From the NCBI RefSeq assembly GCF_000429365.1, contig NZ_AUBS01000009.1, forward strand, positions 1 through 64,000: DNA of 64,000 bases, written 5' to 3'. Position 1 is the stretch's first letter; each line of letters begins with the position of its first letter. The notes beneath the pieces are model-generated. The model did no database searches. It was not told where the DNA came from and saw only the letters and a program-made list of their open reading frames with translations. This stretch comes from Pseudodonghicola xiamenensis DSM 18339 (lineage in GTDB: Bacteria; Pseudomonadota; Alphaproteobacteria; Rhodobacterales; Rhodobacteraceae). Made by a program: the position numbers and the translations under genes. Shown one piece after another: positions 43,688 through 53,367 of the stretch.

Positions 43688-44820
43688 GTGCCTGCCTTTG
43701 CCATCTGATGGGCGATTGCCACGGATCGGGCGGCGCCGTCAAATTGCAGCGTGGTATCGTGGCGCGGGCCGGCGGCGATGACGGTGGCGAGCGCGTCGAT
43801 CAGGCGGGTGGGTGTCAGTTCGGCGGCGGGCAGCACCTTGATCCCCGGCAGGGTGGCGAGGCTCGCCGCCCTGAGCCCCTGTTCGACCTCTTTCCCGGCG
43901 TCGAAGGGGATCAGCACCGCGGGGGGGCCGGCCTGCAGCAGATCCATCGCGGTGTTATAGCCGCACATGCTGACCGAGGCCGCCGCCAGCGGTAGCATCT
44001 GGCGGAAATCGGGGCGCGCCGGTTCAACCTTTGCATTGGCCGGGGCCTCGGCCCGCAGGGCGGCGATCCGGTCCAAGTCATGGCCGCCGACCAGCAGGCG
44101 CCAGGCCAGATCGGGGGTCAGCCGCGCCGCGGCGAGGGCCGCGTGAAAGATCGGATCGCCCACCGCGCCACCGCCGGCGCTGACCAGGATCTCCCCCGTG
44201 CCTGCATCCTCCGGATGGGGCCGTGGCGCGGGTGGTGCGACATAGCCGGTATAGCGCAGTTTTGCCGCCAGCGCCGGCGTCACCGGCCAGCTTCGGTCCA
44301 GTGTGGTGGCGGTCGGATCGGAATGGACCAGCACGGCGTCATAGAATTCGGTCACGATCGCCTCGGCGCGGTCGGCCTTCTTCGGTTTCGAGGGCGGGGC
44401 GAGGATATCGCGGATCGAAGACAGGATGACAGGCCGGCGGCGCAGGTCACGGCTGGTCTCGAGCAGGGTCAGGAATTCTTCCGACAGGCTGCGGCGCCCG
44501 AAGGGGAACAGCTCGGTGATCAGCACATCGGGGGCGAAACTGGCAAGCGCGCGGCGCAGCCCGGTCAGGCGGGCCTCAAGATATCCGGCACTGGCCTCCT
44601 GGTCCCGGTCGTCGAGCAGCCGGGTGAAATTCACCCCGTCCGAGGCCAGGGGCGGCAGTTGCAGCCAGCCGAGGCCCGCGCGGTCCAGATGCGGCGCCGG
44701 GCGTCCGCCGGAGACGATCAGAACCTCATCCCCCGCCGCGTGAAAGGCCCGGCCCAGCGTCAGCGCGCGGGACAGATGCCCGGTGCCGAGCAGATGGGTG
44801 ACGGTGATCATCACCTTCAT
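43684..44820 (-). CDS. MurG/GT28-like glycosyltransferase (short homologue)
   Basis: 378-residue GT-B glycosyltransferase. N-terminal MITVTHLLGTGHLSRAL and the C-terminal donor region SMCGYNTAMDLLQAGPPAVLIPFD are like those in MurG-type enzymes. It resembles the first glycosyltransferase of the operon (47718-48968), which has YSHDTFGLGHLRRSRAL and CMGGYNTFCEVLSFDR; the two are probably paralogues using related donors. No transmembrane helix. Overlaps both neighbours by four bases. Confidence 0.85.
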   Translation of the reverse strand: MKVMITVTHLLGTGHLSRALTLGRAFHAAGDEVLIVSGGRPAPHLDRAGLGWLQLPPLASDGVNFTRLLDDRDQEASAGYLEARLTGLRRALASFAPDVLITELFPFGRRSLSEEFLTLLETSRDLRRRPVILSSIRDILAPPSKPKKADRAEAIVTEFYDAVLVHSDPTATTLDRSWPVTPALAAKLRYTGYVAPPAPRPHPEDAGTGEILVSAGGGAVGDPIFHAALAAARLTPDLAWRLLVGGHDLDRIAALRAEAPANAKVEPARPDFRQMLPLAAASVSMCGYNTAMDLLQAGPPAVLIPFDAGKEVEQGLRAASLATLPGIKVLPAAELTPTRLIDALATVIAAGPRHDTTLQFDGAARSVAIAHQMAKAGT

Positions 44821-45407
44821 GCCGCGCCCTCCGCCGGGATCAGCCGGATCGGCTCGCCTTCGGGAGTGAGGGTTTCGCCCTCAAGCCGCAGGACATAGAG
44901 CCGGTTGCGCTTGATCCTGAAGGGGGCGGGGCCGGAGAAATCCCAGCCATGGGCGCGCGCCAGCAATACCCGCATCACCCCGATGTGGCAGACCGCCAGC
45001 GCGCTGCGATCAAGACGGGCCAGCCAGGGCTTGAGCCGGGTCCAGAGATTGCGCGGGGTTTCGCCCCCCGGCGCGTGATAATCCCAGCCCCACTCCTCGA
45101 TATGGCGAAAGCCGCTGCCGGGGGTGGCGAGCAGATCGAGCCCGCGCTGCCCCTCCCAATCGCCCCAGTTCATCTCGACCAGTTCGGGGGCGAGGCGGGG
45201 GGCGCGGCGGGCCACCAGCTCGGCGGTCTCGGCAGCGCGTTTCAGCGGGCTGGACCAGAGTTCGGCGGCGGCCCAGTCGTTCGGCAGGCGCAGGGCGGCA
45301 AGGCACGTGCGCGCCTCGTCGTCCAGCGGGATGTCGCTGGCGCCCTGGATGCGGCCCTGGCGGTTCCAGTCGGTGTGGCCGTGGCGGAGGAGGGCGAGGC
45401 GGATCAT
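44817..45407 (-). CDS. Histidine phosphatase family protein
   Basis: 196-residue phosphoglycerate-mutase-fold phosphatase. Phospho-His motif LLRHGHTDWNRQGRIQG (about 6-22) and a second His in AVCHIGVMRVLL. It is broad-family; in this operon it could dephosphorylate a sugar phosphate intermediate. Both junctions are ATGA overlaps. Confidence 0.85.
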   Translation of the reverse strand: MIRLALLRHGHTDWNRQGRIQGASDIPLDDEARTCLAALRLPNDWAAAELWSSPLKRAAETAELVARRAPRLAPELVEMNWGDWEGQRGLDLLATPGSGFRHIEEWGWDYHAPGGETPRNLWTRLKPWLARLDRSALAVCHIGVMRVLLARAHGWDFSGPAPFRIKRNRLYVLRLEGETLTPEGEPIRLIPAEGAA

Positions 45408-46483
45408 GCGGGGGCGTCCAGCAGCGGGGCCACGGCGGACCAGAAGCAGTCGGTCGCCGCCGGTTGCAGGTGGGTGCGAGCGATCATCGCGCGGGCCTCT
45501 GCCCCCCGGGCGCGGCGCAGCGCGGGATCGTCCAGTAGGTGGCCCAGGGTGCGGGCCAGCGCCTCCGGGCCGGCCTCGGGCGTCGGGTAATCACCGGGCA
45601 GCAGCACGTCGCGCACCCCGGGGCGGTCCTGGGCGACCACCGGCAGGCCGGCAGCTTGCGCTTCGAGATAAACCATTCCGAAGGCTTCGTTCACACCGGG
45701 CCAGACAAACAGGCCGGCGTGGGCATAGGCCTTGGTCAGCGCCTTGCGGTCGAGCTGGCCCAGAAAGCGAACGCGGTCGCCGAAGCGGGCCATCAGCGCC
45801 GTGACCTCGGCCCGCGCCGGGCCGTCGCCGGCGATGTCCAACTGCCAGTCGCTGCGCAGATAGCCGAGCGTTTCCGCCAGGATGGTATAGGAGGCGAGCT
45901 TGTCGCCCGCCCGCATCATGCCCGCCGTCAGCATCGGCCCCTCGCAGGCAGAGGCCGGCGGCAGGGTGTCGGTGGGCAGGAAGGGCGGCAGGGGGATCAG
46001 TCGCTGGCCGGGGGCACGGTGACGCTCCAGCGTGATCAGGTCGTTTGCGGTGAGATAGAAGATCACCTGCGCGGCATCGCAGGCGGCCTCTGCTGCCCGG
46101 GCGAAGTCGGCCCAGGGGCCGGTCAGCCGTTTTCTTGCGCGGGTCGATTCGAGCTGGACGTAAGGCAGTTTGAGGGCGGCGCAGACCGCCGGGCCGATCA
46201 GGTCGGGCGCCTTGTAGTAATTGTGGTACGTTACCCAGAGCGCCGGGCGGTCGCGCCCCAAGTCCTGGGTCAGCCGGGCAACCTCGGACTTTGCTTGCTG
46301 GTGCAGGGTCCTTTGGCGGGCCGGATCGCCGGCCTTTTCATGCAGCTTGAGGGTCGAGACCACATCAACCCGCGCGCCCTTCGCTCCGATGGCGGCAATC
46401 AGGTTGCGCGCCATTTCCCGGTCGCCCGAAGGGGTCGGGTCCTCCGGCGGTTTCATTGGCGCGTAAAAGGCGATGCGGGTCAT
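45404..46483 (-). CDS. GT4-type glycosyltransferase A
   Basis: 359-residue GT-B enzyme. N-terminal IAFYAPMKPPEDPTPSGDRE, a phosphate-binding Arg/Lys region after GDKLASYTILAETL, and the donor motif NEAFGMVYLEAQAAGLPVVA (E-x7-E, retaining GT4 type). Soluble. Likely a glycan-chain enzyme with the next gene. Confidence 0.86.
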   Translation of the reverse strand: MTRIAFYAPMKPPEDPTPSGDREMARNLIAAIGAKGARVDVVSTLKLHEKAGDPARQRTLHQQAKSEVARLTQDLGRDRPALWVTYHNYYKAPDLIGPAVCAALKLPYVQLESTRARKRLTGPWADFARAAEAACDAAQVIFYLTANDLITLERHRAPGQRLIPLPPFLPTDTLPPASACEGPMLTAGMMRAGDKLASYTILAETLGYLRSDWQLDIAGDGPARAEVTALMARFGDRVRFLGQLDRKALTKAYAHAGLFVWPGVNEAFGMVYLEAQAAGLPVVAQDRPGVRDVLLPGDYPTPEAGPEALARTLGHLLDDPALRRARGAEARAMIARTHLQPAATDCFWSAVAPLLDAPA

Positions 46484-47721
46484 GGGGTGCCGAGCATGCG
46501 GTGCAGTTTCGCCGCCAAACGGTCTATGCCGGGCTGCATGGTGAATTCTGCGAGGAGCCTGTCGCGGGCGGCCCCGGCCATGCGGGCGGCCAGCGCCGGA
46601 TCGCGGGCCAGCGTGGTGATCGCCTGGGCCAGCGCCTCGGGGTCGTCCTCGGCCAGCAGGCCATGGGTGCCGCTGTCGATGAACTCCGGGATCGCGGCGA
46701 CGGCGGTGGAAATGATCGGCAGAAGCTGCGAGGCGGCTTCCATCAGCACGTTGGGCAGCCCGTCGCGATCGCCGTCCTGGGCGATACGGCTGGGCAGGAC
46801 GAAGATATCTGCCGCACGCATCGCGGCAATCACTTCGGGCTGGTCACAGGCCCCGCGCCAGTCGATCCGGTCGGCGATGCGGAAGGTTTCGGCCTTGGCC
46901 GCCAGCCGGGGGCCAAGGTCTCCGCCGCCGATATGGGTCCAGTGCCAGTCGATATCGTCGGGCAAGAGGGCGAGGGCGGCGATCAGCCGGTCGAACCCCT
47001 TCTTCTCGACCAGCCGGCCCACCGACAGCAGGCGCAGGGGTGCCCCGGGGGCGCGCAGGGCCCGCTCCGGGGGGGCCGGAAAGCGCGACAGGTCGAGCCC
47101 GTGATAGATCAGATCGACCTTGGCCGGATCGCCCGCCAGATCGCGCAGATGCCGCGCGCCATAGGCGGTGCAGGTGGCCCCGAAGGTGGCGGCATGGGGG
47201 CCTGCCAGTTTCTCGCGCTTTTCCCACTCGGGCGAGGTCCAGATATCCTTGGCATGGGCCGAATAGCTCCAGGGCAATCCGCGCATGATCGCGGCATAGC
47301 GGGCGACCGAGCTCGGCGTATGCAGAAAATGGGAATAGAGGCCGCGAGTGCCTTCGGGCAATTCGGCGGCCAGAACGCAGGCTTGGCCGAAGCGGCGGAT
47401 GCGGTTGTGGGTTTCATCCCGGCGCAGATCGGCGCGCCAGAGCGCATGGGCCTCGGCATAGCCGGGCAGGGTGCGGGCGATCTCGCGGGCATGGGCGACG
47501 CGGGCGGGATCGTCATAGAGGTATTCCGGCAGATAGCGCACCTTCGCCTGCAGCCGGTCGTGCAGCGGGTGGCGTTTCTTGTCGGTCGGGTGGCGCAGTG
47601 ACCAGATGTCGAACCTCAGACCGGCCTCTTCCAGCGCGACGAGTTCCTGGGCGATGAAGGTTTCCGACAGCCGCGGCCAGCCCTTCACCACGATGGCGAG
47701 CGGCGGGGGCATGTCGGTCAT
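46480..47721 (-). CDS. GT4-type glycosyltransferase B
   Basis: 413 residues. N-terminal VKGWPRLSETFIAQEL and GLYSHFLHTPSSVARYA, then RLLSVGRLVEKKGFDRLIAA (the GT4 hinge) and VLPSRIAQDGDRDGLPNVLM near the donor site. The EKKG/GLPNVLMEA pattern is classic for retaining GT4 enzymes. Four-base overlaps at both ends. Confidence 0.88.
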   Translation of the reverse strand: MTDMPPPLAIVVKGWPRLSETFIAQELVALEEAGLRFDIWSLRHPTDKKRHPLHDRLQAKVRYLPEYLYDDPARVAHAREIARTLPGYAEAHALWRADLRRDETHNRIRRFGQACVLAAELPEGTRGLYSHFLHTPSSVARYAAIMRGLPWSYSAHAKDIWTSPEWEKREKLAGPHAATFGATCTAYGARHLRDLAGDPAKVDLIYHGLDLSRFPAPPERALRAPGAPLRLLSVGRLVEKKGFDRLIAALALLPDDIDWHWTHIGGGDLGPRLAAKAETFRIADRIDWRGACDQPEVIAAMRAADIFVLPSRIAQDGDRDGLPNVLMEAASQLLPIISTAVAAIPEFIDSGTHGLLAEDDPEALAQAITTLARDPALAARMAGAARDRLLAEFTMQPGIDRLAAKLHRMLGTP

Positions 47722-48968
47722 TCGGCGGCCTGTCCGGGATGTTGATGCAGCAGTGCGTTGACCCGCCTTGTGATATAGTCGAGCCCGTCAAGCAGACCCG
47801 ACAGTCGGCTGTTGGCCATCGCCTGAGACGGCAGCAGCTGGTTTGGCAGATCGCGGATGGCGCGGATCATTGCCGCAGTCGTCAGGCCATCACGGCCGTC
47901 TTCCAGCATCCGCACCAGCCCCAGTTCCTCGGCGCGGGAGGCGCGCAGCCATTGTTCCAACCGGGGGGTGGTGCGTGGCACGATCACCGCGCGGCGATCG
48001 AAGGACAAAACCTCGCAGAAGGTATTATAGCCGCCCATGCAGACCACGCCCTGGGCATTGGCGAACAGCGGTTCGATCCGCGATTCAAAACCCACGGCGC
48101 TGACACGCCCGCCCAGACGGGCCACTCGGGTTTCGAAATCCTCCCGCGTTTCGCCCGACAGGAACGGGCCGTAGACGATCACCGCATGCGGGGCGAGAGT
48201 TGGATCGCTTTCATAGGCCGACAACACCAGGTCGACCATGAATTCGCCATCGCCGCCGCCGCCGGGGGTGATCAGGATATAGGGCCCTTCCATCGGAGGG
48301 GGCGCGCTCTGGCCCAGATCGCGGCGCAGATAACCGGTCCAGTGCATGCGTGCCCGCACCGCGGGGCCCAGCGGCAGCTCAGCGACCGGATCATAGAACT
48401 CGCGCAGGCCATAGACCCAGATTTCATCGTAATAGCTGCGCGTGGCCTCGATTGCGCCCTTGCGCTCCCATTCCGCCGCGAGCAGTGCAGGATCGTCCAG
48501 CACGTCGCGCAGACCCAGCACCAGCTGCGCCCGGCCGGCGGCCCGCAGGGCGTCCAGCGTCGGCAGCAGCTCTCCGCGAAAACCGGTAGGCTCCTTGTCG
48601 ACGATCAGGATGTCGGGATCGTATTGCCGGGCCGAGGTTTCGATCAGTGCCGCGCGAAGCTCGGTGATTTCTTCGATATCCATGCCGAGTGTCTGGGCCA
48701 CATAGGAGCCGTCGCTGCGCTTGGTGACACCGGGCAGGCGGACATGATCGACCCGGTGGGGAAAGGCGAACCGTCCGGCGACCGGCGAACCGGTCAGGAT
48801 CAATGCCGAGGCCTCGGGATCGGCCCGCGTGATGGCACCTGCCAATGCGCGCGACCGGCGCAGATGCCCGAGGCCAAAGGTGTCGTGGCTGTAAAGCATC
48901 ACGCGCGGCGCGCGGTCTTTGCGCGGTCGCTGGCCCTGATATGTCGCGCCTTTCGTCATGGTCGTCAC
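47718..48968 (-). CDS. MurG/GT28-like glycosyltransferase (long homologue)
   Basis: 416 residues. N-terminal MLYSHDTFGLGHLRRSRAL (about 24-42), ILITPGGGGDGEFMVDL in the middle (donor domain start) and CMGGYNTFCEVLSFDRRAV near the C terminus. It is the longer of two related GT-B enzymes in the operon. Second gene after the nucleotide-sugar dehydrogenase. Confidence 0.85.
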   Translation of the reverse strand: MTTMTKGATYQGQRPRKDRAPRVMLYSHDTFGLGHLRRSRALAGAITRADPEASALILTGSPVAGRFAFPHRVDHVRLPGVTKRSDGSYVAQTLGMDIEEITELRAALIETSARQYDPDILIVDKEPTGFRGELLPTLDALRAAGRAQLVLGLRDVLDDPALLAAEWERKGAIEATRSYYDEIWVYGLREFYDPVAELPLGPAVRARMHWTGYLRRDLGQSAPPPMEGPYILITPGGGGDGEFMVDLVLSAYESDPTLAPHAVIVYGPFLSGETREDFETRVARLGGRVSAVGFESRIEPLFANAQGVVCMGGYNTFCEVLSFDRRAVIVPRTTPRLEQWLRASRAEELGLVRMLEDGRDGLTTAAMIRAIRDLPNQLLPSQAMANSRLSGLLDGLDYITRRVNALLHQHPGQAAE

Positions 48969-50245
48969 AGCCTCAGGTCCGCACCTGATTTGCCGAAAAT
49001 CCCCTTGATATCATACAGAACCGCCCCCGGTTTCCCTAGTGCGCGAATGGCGGCGGCCCCCATGTCAGTGAATTCCTTGTGGGCGACGGCCACGATAATG
49101 GCATCATAGACACCCGTTTCCGGCGTGGCGATAGGGGTGATCCCATATTCATGCGCGATGCTGTCGGCATCGACCCAGGGGTCATAGACATCGGGGCGCA
49201 TCGAATAGGCTTCAAGTTCGGTGACGATATCGGCGACGCGGGTATTGCGGGTGTCGGCGCAGTTTTCCTTGAAGGTGAACCCCATCACCAGAACCCGTGC
49301 CTGGGCCAGATTGGCGCCGCGCGCCAACAGTGCCTTGATCAGCTCGTGGCTGACGTGCTTGCCCATCTGGTCGTTGATCCGGCGACCGGCCAGGATCACC
49401 TCGGGGCGATAGCCCAGCTGTTCGGCGCGATAGGTCAGGTAATAGGGATCGACGCCGATGCAGTGCCCGCCGACCAGACCGGGGCGGAAGGGCAGGAAAT
49501 TCCACTTGGTCCCTGCCGCCTCAAGTACTTCCAGCGTGTCGAGCCCGAGACGCGAGAAGATCAGCGAGAATTCGTTGACGAGCGCGATGTTCAGATCGCG
49601 CTGGGTGTTCTCGATCACCTTGGCGGCCTCAGCCGTCATGATCGAACCGGCCCGGTGCAGCCCGGCCTTGACCACTGGCGCATAGATCGCCTCGACCCGG
49701 TCGAGTGTGTCTTCGTCCTGAGCGGAGATGATCTTGACCACATCTTGCAGCGAATGTTCGGCATCGCCCGGGTTCACCCGTTCCGGCGAATAGGCCAGCT
49801 TGATGTCGTCATAAAGCACAAGCCCCGAGAGTGCGGCCAGAACCGGGCCGCAGACGTCTTCGGTGACGCCGGGGTAGACGGTGCTTTCCACAACCACCAT
49901 TGCATCCTTGTGCAAATAGGGGGCGATGGTGCGGCAGGCCGCGCGCAGCGGCTCCAGATCCGGGGTCTTGGCATCGGTGATCGGTGTGGGCACCGCGATG
50001 ATGAAGGCGGTGCAGCCTTCCAGATCGGCCGGGTCGTCGGCAAACCGGGTGCCGGCCGCCCGCAGCGACGCGCCAGAGACCTCACCGTTGCGGTCATGGC
50101 CCTGCCTGAGGGCCGCAATATGGGTGCTGTCGGTATCGAAGCCGACGGTATCGAGGCCGGCCCGCGCCAGCGCCACCGCTAGCGGCAGCCCGACATAGCC
50201 GAGACCGAGCACCGCGATCCTGTCTTGATTGCCTTGCTTGGCCAT
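48965..50245 (-). CDS. UDP-sugar 6-dehydrogenase (WecC/TviB-type)
   Basis: 426-residue nucleotide-sugar dehydrogenase that oxidises a UDP-hexose(-NAc) to its uronate. Rossmann motif IAVLGLGYVGLPLAVALA (about 10-27), IENTQRDLNIALVNEFSLI in the centre, and catalytic Cys262 in GLVGGHCIGVDPYYLT. The WecC/TviB subgroup acts on UDP-GlcNAc, UDP-GalNAc or UDP-ManNAc; which is not decidable. First gene of the eight-gene operon, so the glycan probably contains an acidic sugar. Start at 50245; ATG 50266 is an alternative. Confidence 0.9.
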   Translation of the reverse strand: MAKQGNQDRIAVLGLGYVGLPLAVALARAGLDTVGFDTDSTHIAALRQGHDRNGEVSGASLRAAGTRFADDPADLEGCTAFIIAVPTPITDAKTPDLEPLRAACRTIAPYLHKDAMVVVESTVYPGVTEDVCGPVLAALSGLVLYDDIKLAYSPERVNPGDAEHSLQDVVKIISAQDEDTLDRVEAIYAPVVKAGLHRAGSIMTAEAAKVIENTQRDLNIALVNEFSLIFSRLGLDTLEVLEAAGTKWNFLPFRPGLVGGHCIGVDPYYLTYRAEQLGYRPEVILAGRRINDQMGKHVSHELIKALLARGANLAQARVLVMGFTFKENCADTRNTRVADIVTELEAYSMRPDVYDPWVDADSIAHEYGITPIATPETGVYDAIIVAVAHKEFTDMGAAAIRALGKPGAVLYDIKGIFGKSGADLRL

Positions 50246-50430
50246 AGCCCGTCTCTCGTTCCGCATGGCCGCGCGAGCCCAAGCCCGGGCGGACAGCTCC
50301 GTACTAGTGAAATCGGGTCTGATTGCAAATAGGTTTCTGCGGCGCCGCAAATTCCCGAACGAGAGGTTTGCCTCCAAAAACATGCTCCTGTAGCCTTCAA
50401 CGCAACCAGAAGATCGCAGGGGCGGACAGG

Positions 50431-52854
50431 ATGATGCATATGGTCTTGCGAGGGATGCTCGCGCTTTGGCTTCTGGTGTTTATGCCGCTGCCGGGGATTG
50501 CGCAGTCGCTGTTGCCGACCCCCGGAATAAAGGCGTCCACGCCTGCGAAAACGGTCGAGGAGACTGCCGCTGAGGCCAATCTGGCCGATGCGTTGAAACA
50601 GGCGGCAGAGGCTGGTGTCAGCGTGGTGGTGGTCAATGCCGATGGGCAGCAGATAACCAGCGGCGGCGGAAGTACGCCGATGGCCTCCTCTGCCGGGGCG
50701 GGGGCGGCCATTGCCGGCGCTGGAGGCGGTGCCGCCGGCGAACCGCGCACGATGTCCGGCGATTCCTCGATGATGAAAGCGCAAGAGCGCATCAGGGAAT
50801 TTCGCGAAACCCTGGATGGCCGCCTGAAGGCCCTGCCCACCTCGCTGAACGAAGTTGCCTATATTCTACGCGCCACCAGCCCTGACGGACGTATCGCGAC
50901 CTATGTGGAGGTGTTCTTCCGGAGCGTTCTCTTCATCCTGCTGAGCTACGGCTTCATCAGCTGGGCCTATGGGTGGAATGTGGCGCGGCGCTTTATCGTG
51001 CCATTGGTGAAGGAAGCCCCCGATGGGTATCTCGAAAAGATGCCCTTTCTGGTCTACCGCTTTCTCGCGGGGCTGATCGGCACCGTACTCAGCCTGGCGC
51101 TGGCGCTTCTGATGATCGTCATCGTCTTTGGCTACAGCGACGACCTGTCTGTGCAATTCACCGTGACGGCGATCTTCGCGACGGTTTTCGCGGTGCGCAC
51201 CGTGTCGGACTTGTGGCGCATGATCCTGTCGCCGTTCCTGCGCCAGTACCGGATCCCGCGCTTTACCGACCGGGAGGCGCGGCGGCTGTATTATTGGGCC
51301 TCGGGATTGACGGCCTATAACATCGTGGCCGGCGTCTTCAGTACCTGGATCAGGGATTTCGGGCTGAATTACAACGTCTATGCGCTGTTGTTCGGGGCGT
51401 TGTCGCTGGTGGGGGCAGTGGGCAATCTGCTGATGCTGGCCTTCAATGGCGGGGCCATCGGGCGGGCGATCCGGAACGGCCGTTCCCAGGCCGAGATCAC
51501 CTGGCTGACCCGCATGCTTGTGACGCTCTGGGCGCCGGTATTGGCCGGTTATTTCATCTTCACCTGGCTGCGGCTTGCCTATCAGCTTGTGCTGGAGCTG
51601 CCTATGGGGCTGCCGCCGATTGTTTCCGCCTATGCCAGTTTCGTGGCGATCCTGATCGTCTATGCGGCGATCAACTATGCCATCGAACATTACTTCGCTC
51701 GCTCCCATTCGCGCGAGGCGCTGAACGAGGAACTGACCGAGGCCGAGATCGCCGAGGGGGAGGAGGGGCCCGCAGCCTGGCTGCGGGCGCATCGCCCGGT
51801 GATCAAGACCTATGAGCAGCTTGCCCGGCAGGTATCGGGCATCCTGGCCTTTGTCGCCGGCTTCTATGCGCTGGTGCTGATCTGGGACGCCAACAGCCGG
51901 CTGCGCAAGATGCCGGCGGTGGAAAGCCTGCTCGATGTGATGGTGATCCTGTTCATCGGCTATATCGTCTATCACCTGTTCCGGATCTGGATCGACACCC
52001 GCATCGCCGAAGAGGTCGGCGATGGTGAGGAGGCCGAGATGGGCGACGAAGGCGGCATGGCGGGGGCCAGCAGGCTGGCGACGCTGCTGCCGCTGTTCCG
52101 CGGCGCCATCCTGGCGGTGGTGGTGGTTTCCATCGTGCTGATCGCGCTGATGGAACTGGGGGTCAACGTGAGCCCGCTGTTCGCCGGTGCTGGTGTCGTC
52201 GGCCTGGCGGTGGGCTTCGGGTCGCAGACGCTGGTGCGCGATATTTTCTCGGGCGCGTTCTTCCTGATCGACGATGCGTTCCGCAAGGGCGAATATATCG
52301 ACATCGGCGATGTGAAGGGCACGGTTGAAAAGATATCGGTCCGTTCGTTCCAGTTGCGCCACCATCTGGGGGCGCTGCACACCATTCCTTTCGGCGAGAT
52401 CAAGGTTCTGACCAACTATTCCCGCGACTGGGTGATCATGAAGCTGCCGCTCAGGGTCACTTACGATACCGACGTGGAAAAGGTCCGCAAGCTGATCAAG
52501 AAGCTGGGCGAACGGCTGCTGGAGGATCCGGTGATCGGCGAGAACTTCATTCAGCCGCTGAAATCCCAGGGCGTGATCGAGATGCAGGACAGCGCCATGA
52601 TCATTCGGGTCAAATTCATGACCAAGCCGGGCGATCAGTTCCTGGTGCGCAAGCGGGTCTATGAGGAGATCCGAGAGCTTTTCGCGCGCGAGGGGGTCAA
52701 GTTCGCCCATCGCGAGGTTACCGTGCGGTTGGCCGATGGCGAGACCAAGGACCTGACGCACGATCAGCGCGAAGCGGTGGCCGGGGCGGTGCAACGGGCG
52801 ATCGACGACGGTGATCTGGATTACGGCGGTGGCAGCCATGGCGACGACCGCTAG
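50431..52854 (+). CDS. Large MscS-family mechanosensitive channel
   Basis: 807 residues. Signal peptide (about 1-25), then a periplasmic part with an Ala/Gly/Ser-rich linker (about 75-105), and about eight to ten membrane helices. The MscS core is at the C-terminal side: pore helix GAGVVGLAVGFGSQTLVRDIFSGAF, then beta-domain LIDDAFRKGEYIDIGDVKGTVEKIS. It should open under hypo-osmotic stress at the inner membrane. The start at 50431 (ATGATG) could be the second ATG. Tail-to-tail with soxG, 18 bases between. Confidence 0.88.
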   Translation: MMHMVLRGMLALWLLVFMPLPGIAQSLLPTPGIKASTPAKTVEETAAEANLADALKQAAEAGVSVVVVNADGQQITSGGGSTPMASSAGAGAAIAGAGGGAAGEPRTMSGDSSMMKAQERIREFRETLDGRLKALPTSLNEVAYILRATSPDGRIATYVEVFFRSVLFILLSYGFISWAYGWNVARRFIVPLVKEAPDGYLEKMPFLVYRFLAGLIGTVLSLALALLMIVIVFGYSDDLSVQFTVTAIFATVFAVRTVSDLWRMILSPFLRQYRIPRFTDREARRLYYWASGLTAYNIVAGVFSTWIRDFGLNYNVYALLFGALSLVGAVGNLLMLAFNGGAIGRAIRNGRSQAEITWLTRMLVTLWAPVLAGYFIFTWLRLAYQLVLELPMGLPPIVSAYASFVAILIVYAAINYAIEHYFARSHSREALNEELTEAEIAEGEEGPAAWLRAHRPVIKTYEQLARQVSGILAFVAGFYALVLIWDANSRLRKMPAVESLLDVMVILFIGYIVYHLFRIWIDTRIAEEVGDGEEAEMGDEGGMAGASRLATLLPLFRGAILAVVVVSIVLIALMELGVNVSPLFAGAGVVGLAVGFGSQTLVRDIFSGAFFLIDDAFRKGEYIDIGDVKGTVEKISVRSFQLRHHLGALHTIPFGEIKVLTNYSRDWVIMKLPLRVTYDTDVEKVRKLIKKLGERLLEDPVIGENFIQPLKSQGVIEMQDSAMIIRVKFMTKPGDQFLVRKRVYEEIRELFAREGVKFAHREVTVRLADGETKDLTHDQREAVAGAVQRAIDDGDLDYGGGSHGDDR

Positions 52855-52872
52855 GCGCGGTCGCCGCCCTCG

Positions 52873-53367
52873 TCACATCAGGGTGATATGATCGGCAAGC
52901 TGTTTGCGCAGGGCCTGGGCCTCTGTCCGCGCCACATGCAGGCGCAGCGCGTCTTGCCTGCGGCAGAGGATCACCTCCAGCCCGAAGGCCTGCCGCACCG
53001 CGGAGCGTGAGGGCAGGGCGTCGGAAATCTCCGCCCCGCGCCGGATCAGTTCCATCGCGCGCGGGCCGGTGATCTCGAAGATCGTGAGCCCGTCGGTGAT
53101 ATCGGACACCGCTTGTTGCCCGTCCCAACCATCGGTGCGGGCGGGCCCGTTGACCTCAAGCACCCGGTCGCGACGCAGGCAAAGGGTATAGCTGTCGCCC
53201 GCCGCCCGATCCGGCCAGCCGGCGGCCCCGGGCGTGCGGGCCAGGATATCCGGCGCGCTGATCAGGGTCTGGCGATCGGGGATGATCCGACTAATCGTCA
53301 CCCCCGGCCCGGCGAGGGGGGCCGAGAAGTTCTGTGGCACGTCCCACTTGTGGCTGTCATCACGCAT
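52873..53367 (-). CDS. soxG: Sarcosine oxidase gamma subunit
   Basis: 164 residues, last of soxB-D-A-G. Diagnostic stretches are weak in this family, but ITDGLTIFEITGPRAMELI and the gene position fit SoxG. Overlaps soxA by eight bases. It helps assemble the heterotetramer that turns sarcosine into glycine, methylene-tetrahydrofolate (formaldehyde) and H2O2. Confidence 0.87.
   Translation of the reverse strand: MRDDSHKWDVPQNFSAPLAGPGVTISRIIPDRQTLISAPDILARTPGAAGWPDRAAGDSYTLCLRRDRVLEVNGPARTDGWDGQQAVSDITDGLTIFEITGPRAMELIRRGAEISDALPSRSAVRQAFGLEVILCRRQDALRLHVARTEAQALRKQLADHITLM

Noticed and set aside
50866..52839. 657-codon minus-strand frame opposite the MscS gene
   Set aside because: His/Gln/Arg-rich composition typical of the antisense of a membrane protein gene; the plus strand encodes clear MscS motifs.
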